Below, piece by piece: positions 26,815-35,563 of a DNA stretch of 64,000 bases. The DNA comes from Sedimenticola selenatireducens DSM 17993. Lineage in GTDB: Bacteria; Pseudomonadota; Gammaproteobacteria; Chromatiales; Chromatiaceae. The DNA is taken from contig NZ_ATZE01000013.1 of assembly GCF_000428045.1 (NCBI RefSeq), forward strand, positions 62,001-126,000, read 5' to 3'. The translations under genes were made by a program, and so were the position numbers. The first letter of the stretch is position 1. Every line of letters starts with the position of its first letter. The notes under the pieces were generated by a model. The model worked only from the letters and a program-made list of their open reading frames with translations. It had not been told where the DNA came from and ran no database searches.

Positions 26815-26944
26815 GCTCATATGCCTCGGCTTCAGTGGTGCCTCACCTCGCGGAGCGGCCGGTCGTGGCCTGCCCTCCAGCATAGACCGCGATCAGGAGG
26901 GCGGGTTGCGGCCGGCAGAGCCGGGTTGGCTCGGGTCGCAGATC

Positions 26945-27043
26945 GATTAGATTCTGCACGATAAATCAAACCTAATGCTACTTTCCATGCACGTTCTTGC
27001 AATGGCTCTAGGGGTAGATTGGATTCTGTGTTATTTTTATAAC
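26945..27043 (+). promoter_or_regulatory. Candidate AbiE operator/promoter region
   Basis: Two direct copies of GATTnGATTCTG lie at 26945-26956 and 27017-27028 (11 of 12 bases the same), 72 bases apart. A perfect inverted repeat GTTAT-TTTT-ATAAC (27030-27043) directly precedes the AbiEi ATG. AbiEi antitoxins are known to repress their own promoter by binding repeats, so these are reasonable operator candidates. The region is much more AT-rich than its surroundings. Confidence 0.4.
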
Positions 27044-27802
27044 ATGGATGGAAATTCTCGGCACCAGGTAATCAAGCGACTGCAGGCCGGACTCCCCCGC
27101 GGGGCGCCGTTCGACCTTGCCACCCTGAGCCAGTTCGGGGTGTCGCCCCAGCTCGCCGCCCACTATGCCGACGGCGGGTGGCTCGTGCGCCTGGCCCATG
27201 GCGTCTATGCCTTCCCGAACGATGAGTTCGGGGTCTACGGTGCGCTGAAGTTCCTGCAACAGCGCGTGCCCGGCCTGCACGTCGGCGGCAAGAGCGCCCT
27301 GGCCCTGCAGGGGGTGCGGCACAACCTGGGCAGCCGGGAGGCGCTGGTGCTGTGGGGCGACGGTCGTTTCGCGTTGCCGGCCTGGTTCACTTCGCGCTTT
27401 CCGGCCCGCTATGTCCACGCCCGCCTGTTCGACTGGCCGGACACGGCGCTGGCCGGCAAGACCCTGACCACGCCGCCTGGCCTGCCCGAGGATCTGCGGG
27501 TGGCAGCCCCCGAGCGTGCCGTTCTGGAGCTGCTGTACGAAGCCGGCGTCAAGCAGAGCCTCGAAGAGGCCCGCAACCTCTTCGATGGACTGCGTTCCCC
27601 CCGCAAGGACTTGCTCGGGCAACTGCTGTCTTGCTGCGCCAGCGTGAAGGCCGTGCGCCTGTTCCTCACCTGGGCGCGCGAGACCAGCCTCGTGGATGTC
27701 GATGCCCTGCTGGAGCAGTACCCGGTTCGCACCGGCAGCAACACGCGCTGGATGAGCCGGCTCGATGACGGCACCTTGCTGAGCCTGAGACCTCATGGAT
27801 AA
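27044..27802 (+). CDS. abiEi: AbiEi-type antitoxin / regulator (type IV TA)
   Basis: The 252-residue protein has an N-terminal winged-helix part (LATLSQFGVSPQLAAHYADG and LVRLAHGVYAFP) and a larger C-terminal domain with SALALQGVRHNL, as in AbiEi antitoxins. These counter the AbiEii nucleotidyltransferase and autorepress the operon. I start at ATG 27044; an open frame continues 23 codons upstream but its residues do not look like the family. The gene overlaps abiEii by 8 bases. Confidence 0.85.
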   Translation: MDGNSRHQVIKRLQAGLPRGAPFDLATLSQFGVSPQLAAHYADGGWLVRLAHGVYAFPNDEFGVYGALKFLQQRVPGLHVGGKSALALQGVRHNLGSREALVLWGDGRFALPAWFTSRFPARYVHARLFDWPDTALAGKTLTTPPGLPEDLRVAAPERAVLELLYEAGVKQSLEEARNLFDGLRSPRKDLLGQLLSCCASVKAVRLFLTWARETSLVDVDALLEQYPVRTGSNTRWMSRLDDGTLLSLRPHG

Positions 27803-28715
27803 GACCTACGCGGACACCGTTCGCCTGCTGCTGGCCGTCGCGCCCGACGTGTTCGCCAACGACATCTTCGCCATGAAGGGCGGCACGGCCATCAACCTCT
27901 TCGTGCGGGACATGCCGCGCCTTTCGGTGGACATCGACGTGGTGTACCTCCCGTGGCAGACGCCGCGCGACGAAGCGCTGCAAGCCATCAACCAGGAGCT
28001 GGCCGCCATCGCCACGCGCGTTGCGCCACTGGGCGTGCAGACACGCCTGGTTCGCGCCAAGGACCTGGGAGACACCAAGCTGATCGTCGAGAACGACGCC
28101 AGCCAGGTGAAGATCGAGGTCAACGTCGTGTTCCGAGGCAGCGTGCTGCCCGTCGAGCGGCGGCCGCTGAGCGCAAAGACCAGCGATCTGTTCGGCGTCG
28201 AGTTCGAGCTGCCGGTTCTGGCACCGGACGAGCTGTACGCCAGCAAGCTGGTGGCCGCGCTGGATCGGCAGCACCCCCGCGACCTGTTCGACGTGTGGCA
28301 GCTCTACGAATCGGGCGACATCAGCGACGGCATGGTCGAGTGCTTCGTGATCTATCTGGCGGGCCACAACCGGCCGCCCCACGAAGTGCTGTTCGGCAAC
28401 GACAAGGACATCGCCGGCGAGTACGAGCGGGCCTTTGTCGGCATGACCGAAGTGGGCTGCTCCCTGGAGACACTGCTCGACGCTCGCGCCAGGGTGCGGC
28501 GCGAGCTGCCACAGCGACTGAGCACCGCGCACAAGCAGTTTCTGAGCGGGCTGGCGCGCGCAGAACCGGACTGGTCGCTGGTGCAATGCCAGCACGCCGC
28601 GCAACTGCCGGCACTGCGCTGGAAGCTCGCCAATCTCGAAACCTTCCGCAAGCGCCGTCCCGACGACTTCGCAGCGCAATCCGCCGCCCTCGACACCGGC
28701 TTGGGCCAGAGCTGA
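27795..28715 (+). CDS. abiEii: AbiEii-type nucleotidyltransferase toxin
   Basis: The 306-residue protein has the nucleotidyltransferase signature MKGGTAINLF followed by LSVDIDVVY, giving the GG/S..D-x-D active site of AbiEii/AbiGii toxins, and later ASKLVAALDRQHPRDLFDVW, another conserved family block. Such toxins block growth when phage infection upsets the antitoxin balance and can also stabilise the mobile element. The catalytic residues are intact and the pair overlaps by 8 bases, so the system looks functional. Confidence 0.9.
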   Translation: MDKTYADTVRLLLAVAPDVFANDIFAMKGGTAINLFVRDMPRLSVDIDVVYLPWQTPRDEALQAINQELAAIATRVAPLGVQTRLVRAKDLGDTKLIVENDASQVKIEVNVVFRGSVLPVERRPLSAKTSDLFGVEFELPVLAPDELYASKLVAALDRQHPRDLFDVWQLYESGDISDGMVECFVIYLAGHNRPPHEVLFGNDKDIAGEYERAFVGMTEVGCSLETLLDARARVRRELPQRLSTAHKQFLSGLARAEPDWSLVQCQHAAQLPALRWKLANLETFRKRRPDDFAAQSAALDTGLGQS

Positions 28716-28796
28716 CGAACATCCCGCAGCTTCCGGCTTGCCGGGATTGCCCCATGCCGCATTCATCGTGGCACCCGCGCAGCAGCGGCCCTATAC

Positions 28797-28918
28797 CCAA
28801 AAGCTTCCGACAAAGGCCAAAGGGCTGGGAAGGGGCAAAGGAAGGGCGCCAAGGGGAAAGGCCCTATCCTGAAAAGGCCAAAAGGCGCCCCCGAGCAGCC
28901 CGTCATCCGGGGTTCGCC
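28797..28918. other. Repeat-rich non-coding region before relaxase gene, candidate oriT
   Basis: The 203-base gap before the relaxase gene contains a strongly purine-rich stretch. AAAGGCC occurs at 28812, 28857 and 28873, two of these as AAAGGCCAAA(A)GG. A 7-bp inverted repeat GGGCGCC/GGCGCCC (28844-28850 and 28884-28890) spans 33 bases between its arms. Strand asymmetry, repeats and location next to a MobH relaxase fit an origin of transfer. This is inference; no nic site can be named. Confidence 0.4.
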
Positions 28919-30763
28919 ATGCTCTCGCTGTTCCAGCGCAAAAGGGTGCCACCCACCGCCGGCACGCCGCCCACCTCCGCCATCGAAACTCCGAAAGGGT
29001 CGATGCGGCCGGAGTCGGCCGCATCGCTGCTGGCCACGCCGCGCCGGCAGAAACTGCTGGAACACATCTGGCAGCGCACATCGCTCTCGCGCCGGCAGTT
29101 CGCCACGCTCTACCTCGCCCCACTGGAGCGCTACGCCGAGCTGGTCCAACAGTTCCCGGCCTCCGAGAACCACCACCATGCCTATCCGGGCGGCATGCTG
29201 GACCACGGCCTGGAGATCGTCGCCTATGCGCTGAAGCTGCGGCAGTCATACCTGCTGCCTGCGGGCGTCACGCCAGAGGCACAGGCAGCCCAGGCCGAGG
29301 CCTGGACTGCAGGCACGGCCTACGCGGCCCTGCTGCACGACATCGGCAAGATTGCCGTCGATCTGCACGTCGAGCATGCCGACGGCAGCGTCTGGCATCC
29401 CTGGCACGGCCCGCTGCGAAAGCCCTACCGCTTCCGTTACCGAAAGGAGCGTGAGTACCGCCTGCACAGCGCCGCCACCGGGCTGCTCTACGCGCGCCTT
29501 CTCGATCGGGACATCTTCGACTGGCTCTGCGGCTATCCCGACCTCTGGGCCGCACTGCTGTACGTGCTGGCCGGCCAGTACGAGCATGCCGGCACGCTCG
29601 GCGAACTGGTCGTGCAGGCCGACCAGGCATCGGTCGCCCAGGAACTCGGCGGCGATCCCAGCAAGGCGCTGGCGGCGCCCAAGCATGCGCTGCAACGCAA
29701 ATTGCTCGACGGCTTGCGCTACCTGCTCAAGGAAGAATTCAAGTTGAACCAGGGCGGCCCGGCGGACGGTTGGCTGACCCAGGACGCCTTGTGGCTGGTG
29801 AGCAAGACCGTCTCCGACAAGCTGCGCGCACATCTGCTGTCGCAGGGCATCGACGGCATCCCGGCGAGCAATACGGCGGTGTTCAACGTGTTGCAGGATC
29901 ACGGCATCGTGCAGCCGACACCGGATGGCAAGGCGATCTGGAAGGCTACCGTCACCAGCGACGCCGGCTGGTCGCACGCCTTCACCTTCCTGAAACTCTC
30001 GCCGGCGATGATCTGGGATGCCGCCGACCGGCCGGCGCCGTTCGCAGGCCGTGTGCAGATCGAAGAGGAACAGGCGGAGCCGACGCCGCCGGCGGTGGCC
30101 GATGGGCCGCGCGCGGAAGGCATCGAGGCTGCATCCGCGAGCACGGCGCCGATCGCATCCGCAGCCATGGACACCGGCGTGGCCGCGCTGCTCGACCTGC
30201 TGGGCGACGCCGCTCCACCCACGGCACCGGAGATCCCGAGTTCCCCTGTTGCCGAGCCCGAGCCGGCCCCTTCGACCGTGCCCCCGCCGCAGATGAGCCT
30301 CGCGCCTTCCCAGGATCGCACGGAGCCCTCCGGGGCGCACTTCATGGCCTGGCTGCGTCAGAGCGTCCAGACGCGCAAGCTCATCATCAACGACGCCAAG
30401 GCCCTGGTGCATACCGTCGCCGGTACGACCTATCTCGTCAGCCCCGGCGTGTTCCAGCGCTACGCGCAGGAGTACCTTCAAGTCGCCGCGCTAGCCAAGC
30501 AGGAGAAGCTGGAGGGGTGGCAGTGGGCGCAGAAACGCTTCGAGAAGCTGGGACAGCACCGCAAGCAGCCGAGCGGGCTGAACATCTGGACCTGCGAAGT
30601 CACGGGGCCGCGCAAGTCGCGCCGGCTGCACGGCTACCTGCTCGCCAGCCCGGATGCGCTGTTCCAGGAGACGCCGCCAGACAACCCATACCTGCGGCTC
30701 GTCAACGAGGCCGCAAAGCGCGAAGATTCAGCCCTTGGGGGCAAGGACGACGATCAGGCGTAG
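28919..30763 (+). CDS. traI: MobH-family relaxase (TraI, TIGR03760-like)
   Basis: The 614-residue protein has the MobH three-His motif NHHHAYPGGMLDH (His85-87) and an HD-type motif LLHDIGKI (His140, Asp141), the signature of the TraI_2 domain. A Pro/Ala-rich linker (about 375-475) is followed by a C-terminal TraI_2_C/DUF1528-type domain with AKALVHTVAGTTYLVSPGVF. It should nick the ICE at oriT and lead the strand into the recipient. The open frame extends far upstream through the abiEii gene; ATG 28919 gives the usual N terminus. Confidence 0.92.
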   Translation: MLSLFQRKRVPPTAGTPPTSAIETPKGSMRPESAASLLATPRRQKLLEHIWQRTSLSRRQFATLYLAPLERYAELVQQFPASENHHHAYPGGMLDHGLEIVAYALKLRQSYLLPAGVTPEAQAAQAEAWTAGTAYAALLHDIGKIAVDLHVEHADGSVWHPWHGPLRKPYRFRYRKEREYRLHSAATGLLYARLLDRDIFDWLCGYPDLWAALLYVLAGQYEHAGTLGELVVQADQASVAQELGGDPSKALAAPKHALQRKLLDGLRYLLKEEFKLNQGGPADGWLTQDALWLVSKTVSDKLRAHLLSQGIDGIPASNTAVFNVLQDHGIVQPTPDGKAIWKATVTSDAGWSHAFTFLKLSPAMIWDAADRPAPFAGRVQIEEEQAEPTPPAVADGPRAEGIEAASASTAPIASAAMDTGVAALLDLLGDAAPPTAPEIPSSPVAEPEPAPSTVPPPQMSLAPSQDRTEPSGAHFMAWLRQSVQTRKLIINDAKALVHTVAGTTYLVSPGVFQRYAQEYLQVAALAKQEKLEGWQWAQKRFEKLGQHRKQPSGLNIWTCEVTGPRKSRRLHGYLLASPDALFQETPPDNPYLRLVNEAAKREDSALGGKDDDQA

Positions 30764-30789
30764 GCATGCGGCCGCTGTGCGGGCCGGCT

Positions 30790-31089
30790 TCAATCCGCGG
30801 ATGGGGCCGACTCTGCCAGCTTGGCTTCGGTCAGAGTCATCAAGTGGGCGGAACTGCATTTCAGCGCACGGGCAATCTTGAGGATGAGAGGGAGCGTGGG
30901 GACATGCTCGCCGCGCTCGATCTTGCCCATGTGCGACCGTTCGATGCCGGCCATGTGGGCCAGCGTTTCCTGAGCGATGCCCTGGTTGGTTCTTTCTTCC
31001 CGCACGGCAGCCCCAAACGCGATGGCTGGTTCCGCTTCGTAGGTAGTGGTGCCGGTGGGGCGGCCCCTTTGGATCGAACGCTTTGGCAT
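30790..31089 (-). CDS. Xre-family transcriptional regulator
   Basis: The 99-residue protein has a full HTH_3 domain: FGAAVREERTNQGIAQETLA followed by GIERSHMGKIERGEHVPTL and LKIARALKCSSAHLM. Its N terminus is basic (PKRSIQRGRPTG). It converges with the relaxase gene, ending 26 bases past it. Small Xre regulators in this position may control relaxase or cargo expression. I use ATG 31089; a TTG two codons upstream is less likely. Confidence 0.85.
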   Translation of the reverse strand: MPKRSIQRGRPTGTTTYEAEPAIAFGAAVREERTNQGIAQETLAHMAGIERSHMGKIERGEHVPTLPLILKIARALKCSSAHLMTLTEAKLAESAPSAD

Positions 31090-31195
31090 TGCCAAGAGCG
31101 TCGAACACGGTCACGATTTAAACCACGTTAAACTTAACTCATTCAACGGCTTCGAGATCAGTTGCCACGAGTTCACCGCCTGGGGGGAGCTGGAC

Positions 31196-31822
31196 GTGGA
31201 ATCGAGTGACATCACCGCCGAAATTCGCATGGCCGTCCTCGGCGAATGGGTGCCTCCCCAGCTCGCCGACGTGCTCGCCCTGCAGCGCGCCGAAGAGCCG
31301 GAGACTCATGCCGTCCTGGCCGGATGGACAGATCCCGGTCGAGGCGCGGAGCTGCCGGGCGACGGCTTCGACTTCGCCTTGTCTGCGGCTGCCCGGCAGT
31401 GGCCTGGCTGGATATGCGAGCCGCTGTGGCATGACACGCTGGCGGTCGCCGTGGCCAAGCGCTCCCACCTGCTGGCCTACCGTGAAGTGCCGTGCGAGGA
31501 AGTGCTCAAGCAGCCCTTGATCTGCTCGCAGTCCACGGCCGATGAACCATGGCGCGTGACCGTGCAGCGCGTGTTCGAAAACGCGCTGCAGGAGCGGGAG
31601 CAAACGGTGGAGACATTCGATGTGGCGATGACGCTGGTTGCTGCCGGGTACGGGATCGCCATTGCGCCTGCCGCGAGACTGGCGAGCTACCTACGCCGAG
31701 GCATCGCCGTACGGCCGCTGGCCGGCGCACCAATGATCGTGATGGCTTACCTGCTCCGCCGCAACGCTACCTTGTCGGACACCCAGGCAAGATTCGCCCG
31801 ACGAGCGCGCTTGGTGTCCTGA
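31196..31822 (+). CDS. LysR-type effector-binding domain without HTH
   Basis: The 208-residue product resembles only the substrate-binding half of a LysR regulator: an early [15 protein letters not shown], then [20 protein letters not shown] and the C-terminal [20 protein letters not shown] block. The DNA-binding helix-turn-helix of the usual 300-residue protein is missing. GGGGGGAG lies about 6 bases before GTG 31196, so it may be translated as it stands. Upstream in-frame codons run into the promoter region of the divergent Xre gene. It could be a truncated relic or a small sensor domain. Confidence 0.6.
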   Translation: MESSDITAEIRMAVLGEWVPPQLADVLALQRAEEPETHAVLAGWTDPGRGAELPGDGFDFALSAAARQWPGWICEPLWHDTLAVAVAKRSHLLAYREVPCEEVLKQPLICSQSTADEPWRVTVQRVFENALQEREQTVETFDVAMTLVAAGYGIAIAPAARLASYLRRGIAVRPLAGAPMIVMAYLLRRNATLSDTQARFARRARLVS

Positions 31823-32003
31823 CTGATGCGCTGGCCTTCCCATTGATGCGTAACGGCCGGAACTGCACGTCTTCGGCCCTCCGGCTCTGCCGCCATACGT
31901 AGTCGCCGATCAAATTGATGTGCTCCCAGCCCAGCGGCGACAGGTATTGCAGCAACCCGTCGTCGATCCCGTTGCCGGAGTCGCGCAGCGCCTGCGTCGC
32001 AGC
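31767..32003 (-). pseudogene. C-terminal remnant of a Tn3-family transposase
   Basis: Reading on from the stop codon of the PAP2-LspA gene, in the same frame, the minus strand encodes [20 protein letters not shown], then WRQSRR and FRPLR. This is the highly conserved end of Tn3-family TnpA. Only about 75 residues remain of roughly 1000, with no start. The remnant's 3' end overlaps the end of the LysR-like gene on the other strand. It suggests that the lead/cadmium genes came in on a Tn3-like transposon whose transposase was later deleted. I could not identify a terminal inverted repeat. Confidence 0.8.
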
Positions 32004-33083
32004 TCATCCTGACAACAATCTACCCTTGTTACCCTTGTCTCGAATTTCAAGGAACCTAGCGATCAAACAGCCGACTCCGATGGAGATCGCAACATCGGCG
32101 AGGTTGAACGCGGGCCAGTGCATGCCCTGCCAGTGGAAGTCGAGGAAGTCCACAACCTGACCGCGCAGCAGGCGATCCACCACGTTGCCAAGTGCCCCGC
32201 CAAGAATGAGGCTGTAGCCGACGGCTTCGAAGCGCGGCAGCGTCTGCTTCAGTTGTCGGATGAGCCAGACCGCGACGAGCAGTCCTAACGTGATGAAGAA
32301 GTAACGTTGCCAGCCACTCGCTCCGGCCAAAAAGCTGAACGCGGCGCCCGGATTGAGCACATGCACGAGGTTGAAGAACGGCGTGATCTCGACCTGTTTG
32401 CCATAGACGAACGCCCGTTCGATCGAGAGCTTGGCTGCCTGATCAGCAGCAACCGCTGCCGCAGCCACCCCGTACCACGGCAAGGCCGGCGCGAGCAGCC
32501 CCTTTGCGCGCGCCGCAGTGGCGAACGAGATCAGCCACCGCGAGAGCACGGTGCAGCCCAAGCCCAGCCCCCAGCCTGCCAGCACGTCGCCCGGGAAGTG
32601 CATACCTGCCGCCATGCGTGACCAGCCAACCAGGGCGGCATACATCAACAGGCAACCGCGACCGCGCCAGGCCAGCAGCGGCCACAACGCAGCGGCCACC
32701 AGCGCCGCGTAGGTCGCGTGCCCGCTGGGCAGGCTGTAATGCAGCTCCACAGCGCCGATGACATGCACCGCTGCGCCCAGCACCGCATGCGGGCGCGGAA
32801 AGTCGAGCCACCACTTCAAGGCCGACGCCGCCGCCAAGGCCAGCAAGAACGCGACGCCGAAGTGCAACAAACGGCTCCGCACTAGCCGAACGCGGGCCGG
32901 ATCGGAAGATGCCTTTGACCATGCCCATAGGCCCAGTACGGTTAGGGGCGCGGTCCAGTAGCTGCCGATTAGGCTGAAGAGCGACGCCAGCGGCCACAGC
33001 ACTGCGGGCGTCCCAGCATTGATCGCTTGAAATAGCGCGAGATTCAGACCGGCCCAGTCATACAGCACGAATTTCCAACTCAT
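32004..33083 (-). CDS. pbrBC: PAP2 phosphatase - LspA signal peptidase II fusion (PbrB/PbrC-like)
   Basis: The 359-residue membrane protein joins two enzymes. The first half has the PAP2 motifs KWWLDFPRP, PSGHA and SRMAAGMHFPGDV, as in undecaprenyl-pyrophosphate phosphatases. The second half is LspA-like, with LNPGAAFSF, GGALGNVVDRLLRGQVVDFL and FNLADVAI holding both catalytic Asp residues. The same fusion (PbrB/PbrC) is known from lead-resistance operons, where phosphate released in the periplasm is thought to precipitate exported Pb(II). The start overlaps the stop of the metal ATPase gene by 4 bases. Confidence 0.88.
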   Translation of the reverse strand: MSWKFVLYDWAGLNLALFQAINAGTPAVLWPLASLFSLIGSYWTAPLTVLGLWAWSKASSDPARVRLVRSRLLHFGVAFLLALAAASALKWWLDFPRPHAVLGAAVHVIGAVELHYSLPSGHATYAALVAAALWPLLAWRGRGCLLMYAALVGWSRMAAGMHFPGDVLAGWGLGLGCTVLSRWLISFATAARAKGLLAPALPWYGVAAAAVAADQAAKLSIERAFVYGKQVEITPFFNLVHVLNPGAAFSFLAGASGWQRYFFITLGLLVAVWLIRQLKQTLPRFEAVGYSLILGGALGNVVDRLLRGQVVDFLDFHWQGMHWPAFNLADVAISIGVGCLIARFLEIRDKGNKGRLLSG

Positions 33084-35482
33084 CGGCGCAGCAGCCTCAA
33101 GCCATTGCCCACCACCAGCAGGCTAGCTCCCATGTCGGCGAACACCGCCATCCACATGGTCGCGTGGCCGGTGAAGGTGAGCACCAGGAACACGGCCTTG
33201 ATGCCCAGCGCAAGCGCGATGTTCTGTGTGAGCACCTGTGCCGTGGTGCGGGACAGCCGCACGAAGGTCGGAATCTTGCGCAGGTCATCGTCCATCAGCG
33301 CCACGTCGGCCGTCTCGATGGCCGTGTCGGTGCCCGCCGCGCCCATCGCGAAGCCAATGTCGGCACGAGCCAACGCCGGAGCGTCGTTGATTCCATCACC
33401 GACCATGCCGACCCCGCCGGACTGGGCAAGCGCTTCGATCTCGCGCAGTTTGTCATCGGGGAGCAGGTTGCCTTGTGCGCGGTCGATCCCGGCCTGTGTG
33501 GCAATCGCCTTGGCGGTGTGTGGGTTGTCGCCGGTCAGCATCATGGTCTGGATGCCCAGCGCGTGCAGTTCGGCCACGGCGCTCCGGCTGCTGTCCTTGA
33601 TGGTGTCGGCCACTGCCATGAGCGCCTGCACGCCCTCGGGCTCCACCAGCATCACCGCCGTCTTACCCTCGGCTTCCAGTGCGGTGATGCGTTGTTCCAT
33701 TGCGGGGGAGCAATGTCCCAGCTCGTCGAGCATCCGATGGTTGCCGAGGTGATAGGCCACTCCGTCGATCACGCCGCGCACGCCTCGGCCGGGCAATGCG
33801 GCGAATTCCGCGACTTCGCGCAGCGCCACGCCGTCGGCAAGGGCGGCTTGCGCGATTGCCTTGGACACCGGATGGTCGGAGCGGCTGGCCAGGCTGGCCG
33901 CGAGACTACGGGCGTGCTGGGGCGAAGCGTTACCCAAGGCAACGAAGTCGGTCTGCGCGGGCTTGCCGTGGGTGATGGTGCCGGTCTTGTCCAAGGCCAG
34001 CCAGCGCAGCTTGCGGCCCTCTTCCAAATACACGCCGCCCTTGATGAGAATGCCGTGGCGTGCCGCTGCGGCCAACCCGCTGACGATGCTGACGGGTGTC
34101 GAAATCACCAGCGCGCACGGGCAGGCGATCACCAGCAAAACCAGCGCCCGATAGATCCAATCCAGCCATGCCGCTCCCACAAAGAGCGGCGGCACCAGTG
34201 CGACGACCACGGCCAAGGCGAATACGGCGGGCGTGTACCAGCGCGCGAACTGATCCACGAAGCGCTGGGTCGGCGCGCGGCTGCCTTGTGCGGCCTCCAC
34301 CGCATGAATGATGCGGGCCAGCGTGGAGTTGTTCGCCAGCGCCGTGACACGGTACTCGAACGAGCCTGACTCGTTGAGGGAACCCGCAAAGACGGGATCG
34401 CCTAGGCCCTTGTCGACGGGCAGACTCTCCCCGGTGATCGGCGCTTGGTTCACGGTCGAGCGGCCTTCTACGACCTCCCCATCGAGGGCGATGCGTTCGC
34501 CAGGCCGCACTCGCACCCGGCTGCCGATCGCAACCTGCTTGGCATCCACCTCGCGCCATGAGCCATCAGGCTGTTGCACCGTGGCTCGCTCCGGGGCCAG
34601 ATCGAGCAGCCCCGCGATGGCGTTGCGGGCGCGGTCCAGCGACTTGGCCTCGATGACCTCGGCCAAAGCGAACAACACCATCACCATCGCCGCCTCCGGC
34701 CAGTGCCCGATCAACATGGCCCCGGTGACGGCAATCGACATCAGGGCGTTCATGTTGAGGTTGCGGTTCTTGAGGGCAATCCATCCTTTCTTGTAGGTGG
34801 ACAGGCCACCGGTGAGGATGGCGACCAGAGCCAGAACCATCACCGACCAATGATTGCCGCCTTGGAGCCAGTACACGGCCTCCGCCGCAACAGCGGCGAC
34901 TAGCGAGATGCCGAGCGGCCACCAATGGGTCGTGGTCTGCCCCGGTGCTGATGACGCAGGCGTGCGGTTGGCTTCTTCGAGCACTTGGGCCTCGAAGCCG
35001 AGCGATTGCAGAGCACCCAGCACGTCAGGCAGCACGGCTGGGGCATGGCGCACGGTGAGCGTGCGTTGCATCAGGTTGAAGTCGAGATCGATCACACCGG
35101 CCAGCGTGGCGAGATTGCTGCGGATCAGCGCCTCCTCGGACGGACAATCCATCTTGGCGATGGCAAGGCGGGTGGTCTGCACCGCCGAGCGGTCGTCCTG
35201 TCGCACCGCCTGCATATCGACAGCCGCCAAGGCTTGTTCCACGGGGGCCAACGACGCCAGGGTGTGCCGCACGGTCAAGGTGCGCCGCATCAGGTTGAAA
35301 TCGAGCTCCACCACGCCGGGCACGCCGCCCAGCTTGCCCCGGATCAGCGCTTCTTCCGTGGGGCAGTCCATGTTCTCGATGTGATAGACGGCAACCGCCA
35401 CCCCGGTAGTGGCGCTGGTCTGTGTTTCTGATTTGAGAACGGGAGCATCAGCACAACCGTACCCGCTTGATCCGCAACTCAT
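33080..35482 (-). CDS. pbrA: P1B-type Pb/Cd/Zn efflux ATPase (PbrA/CadA-like)
   Basis: The 800-residue pump has two N-terminal metal-binding domains with unusual CPTEE (Cys40) and CPSEE (Cys113) motifs in place of CxxC. The transport motif is CPC (VIACPCALV), the phosphorylation motif DKTGT, and the hinge GDGINDAPAL; a TGES actuator motif is also present. CPxEE sites and the partners point to lead, cadmium or zinc export from the cytoplasm. It is divergent from the MerR-type regulator gene and preceded by a classic 19-bp-spacer promoter. The downstream PAP2-LspA gene overlaps it and completes the operon. Confidence 0.92.
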   Translation of the reverse strand: MSCGSSGYGCADAPVLKSETQTSATTGVAVAVYHIENMDCPTEEALIRGKLGGVPGVVELDFNLMRRTLTVRHTLASLAPVEQALAAVDMQAVRQDDRSAVQTTRLAIAKMDCPSEEALIRSNLATLAGVIDLDFNLMQRTLTVRHAPAVLPDVLGALQSLGFEAQVLEEANRTPASSAPGQTTTHWWPLGISLVAAVAAEAVYWLQGGNHWSVMVLALVAILTGGLSTYKKGWIALKNRNLNMNALMSIAVTGAMLIGHWPEAAMVMVLFALAEVIEAKSLDRARNAIAGLLDLAPERATVQQPDGSWREVDAKQVAIGSRVRVRPGERIALDGEVVEGRSTVNQAPITGESLPVDKGLGDPVFAGSLNESGSFEYRVTALANNSTLARIIHAVEAAQGSRAPTQRFVDQFARWYTPAVFALAVVVALVPPLFVGAAWLDWIYRALVLLVIACPCALVISTPVSIVSGLAAAARHGILIKGGVYLEEGRKLRWLALDKTGTITHGKPAQTDFVALGNASPQHARSLAASLASRSDHPVSKAIAQAALADGVALREVAEFAALPGRGVRGVIDGVAYHLGNHRMLDELGHCSPAMEQRITALEAEGKTAVMLVEPEGVQALMAVADTIKDSSRSAVAELHALGIQTMMLTGDNPHTAKAIATQAGIDRAQGNLLPDDKLREIEALAQSGGVGMVGDGINDAPALARADIGFAMGAAGTDTAIETADVALMDDDLRKIPTFVRLSRTTAQVLTQNIALALGIKAVFLVLTFTGHATMWMAVFADMGASLLVVGNGLRLLRR

Positions 35483-35516
35483 AGCAATTCCTCGGCGTCG
35501 TCATTCGTTCAAATGC

Positions 35517-35547
35517 ATTAAAATCCCTATAGTGGCTATAGGGTCAA
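35517..35547 (-). promoter_or_regulatory. MerR-type promoter/operator of the pbr operon
   Basis: Reading toward the ATPase gene, TTGACC (35547-35542) and TTTAAT (35522-35517) are separated by 19 bases, the stretched spacing typical of MerR-controlled promoters. Within the spacer and reaching into the -35 lies a perfect dyad, CCCTATAG-TGG-CTATAGGG on the plus strand (35525-35543). The regulator would bind here and untwist the promoter when metal is present. Confidence 0.9.
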
Positions 35548-35563
35548 GCATTGGAGGACCAGC

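Noticed and set aside
27953-28918. Extended N terminus of the relaxase reading frame
   Set aside because: It overlaps the abiEii gene in another frame and would not resemble MobH proteins; ATG 28919 gives the family start.
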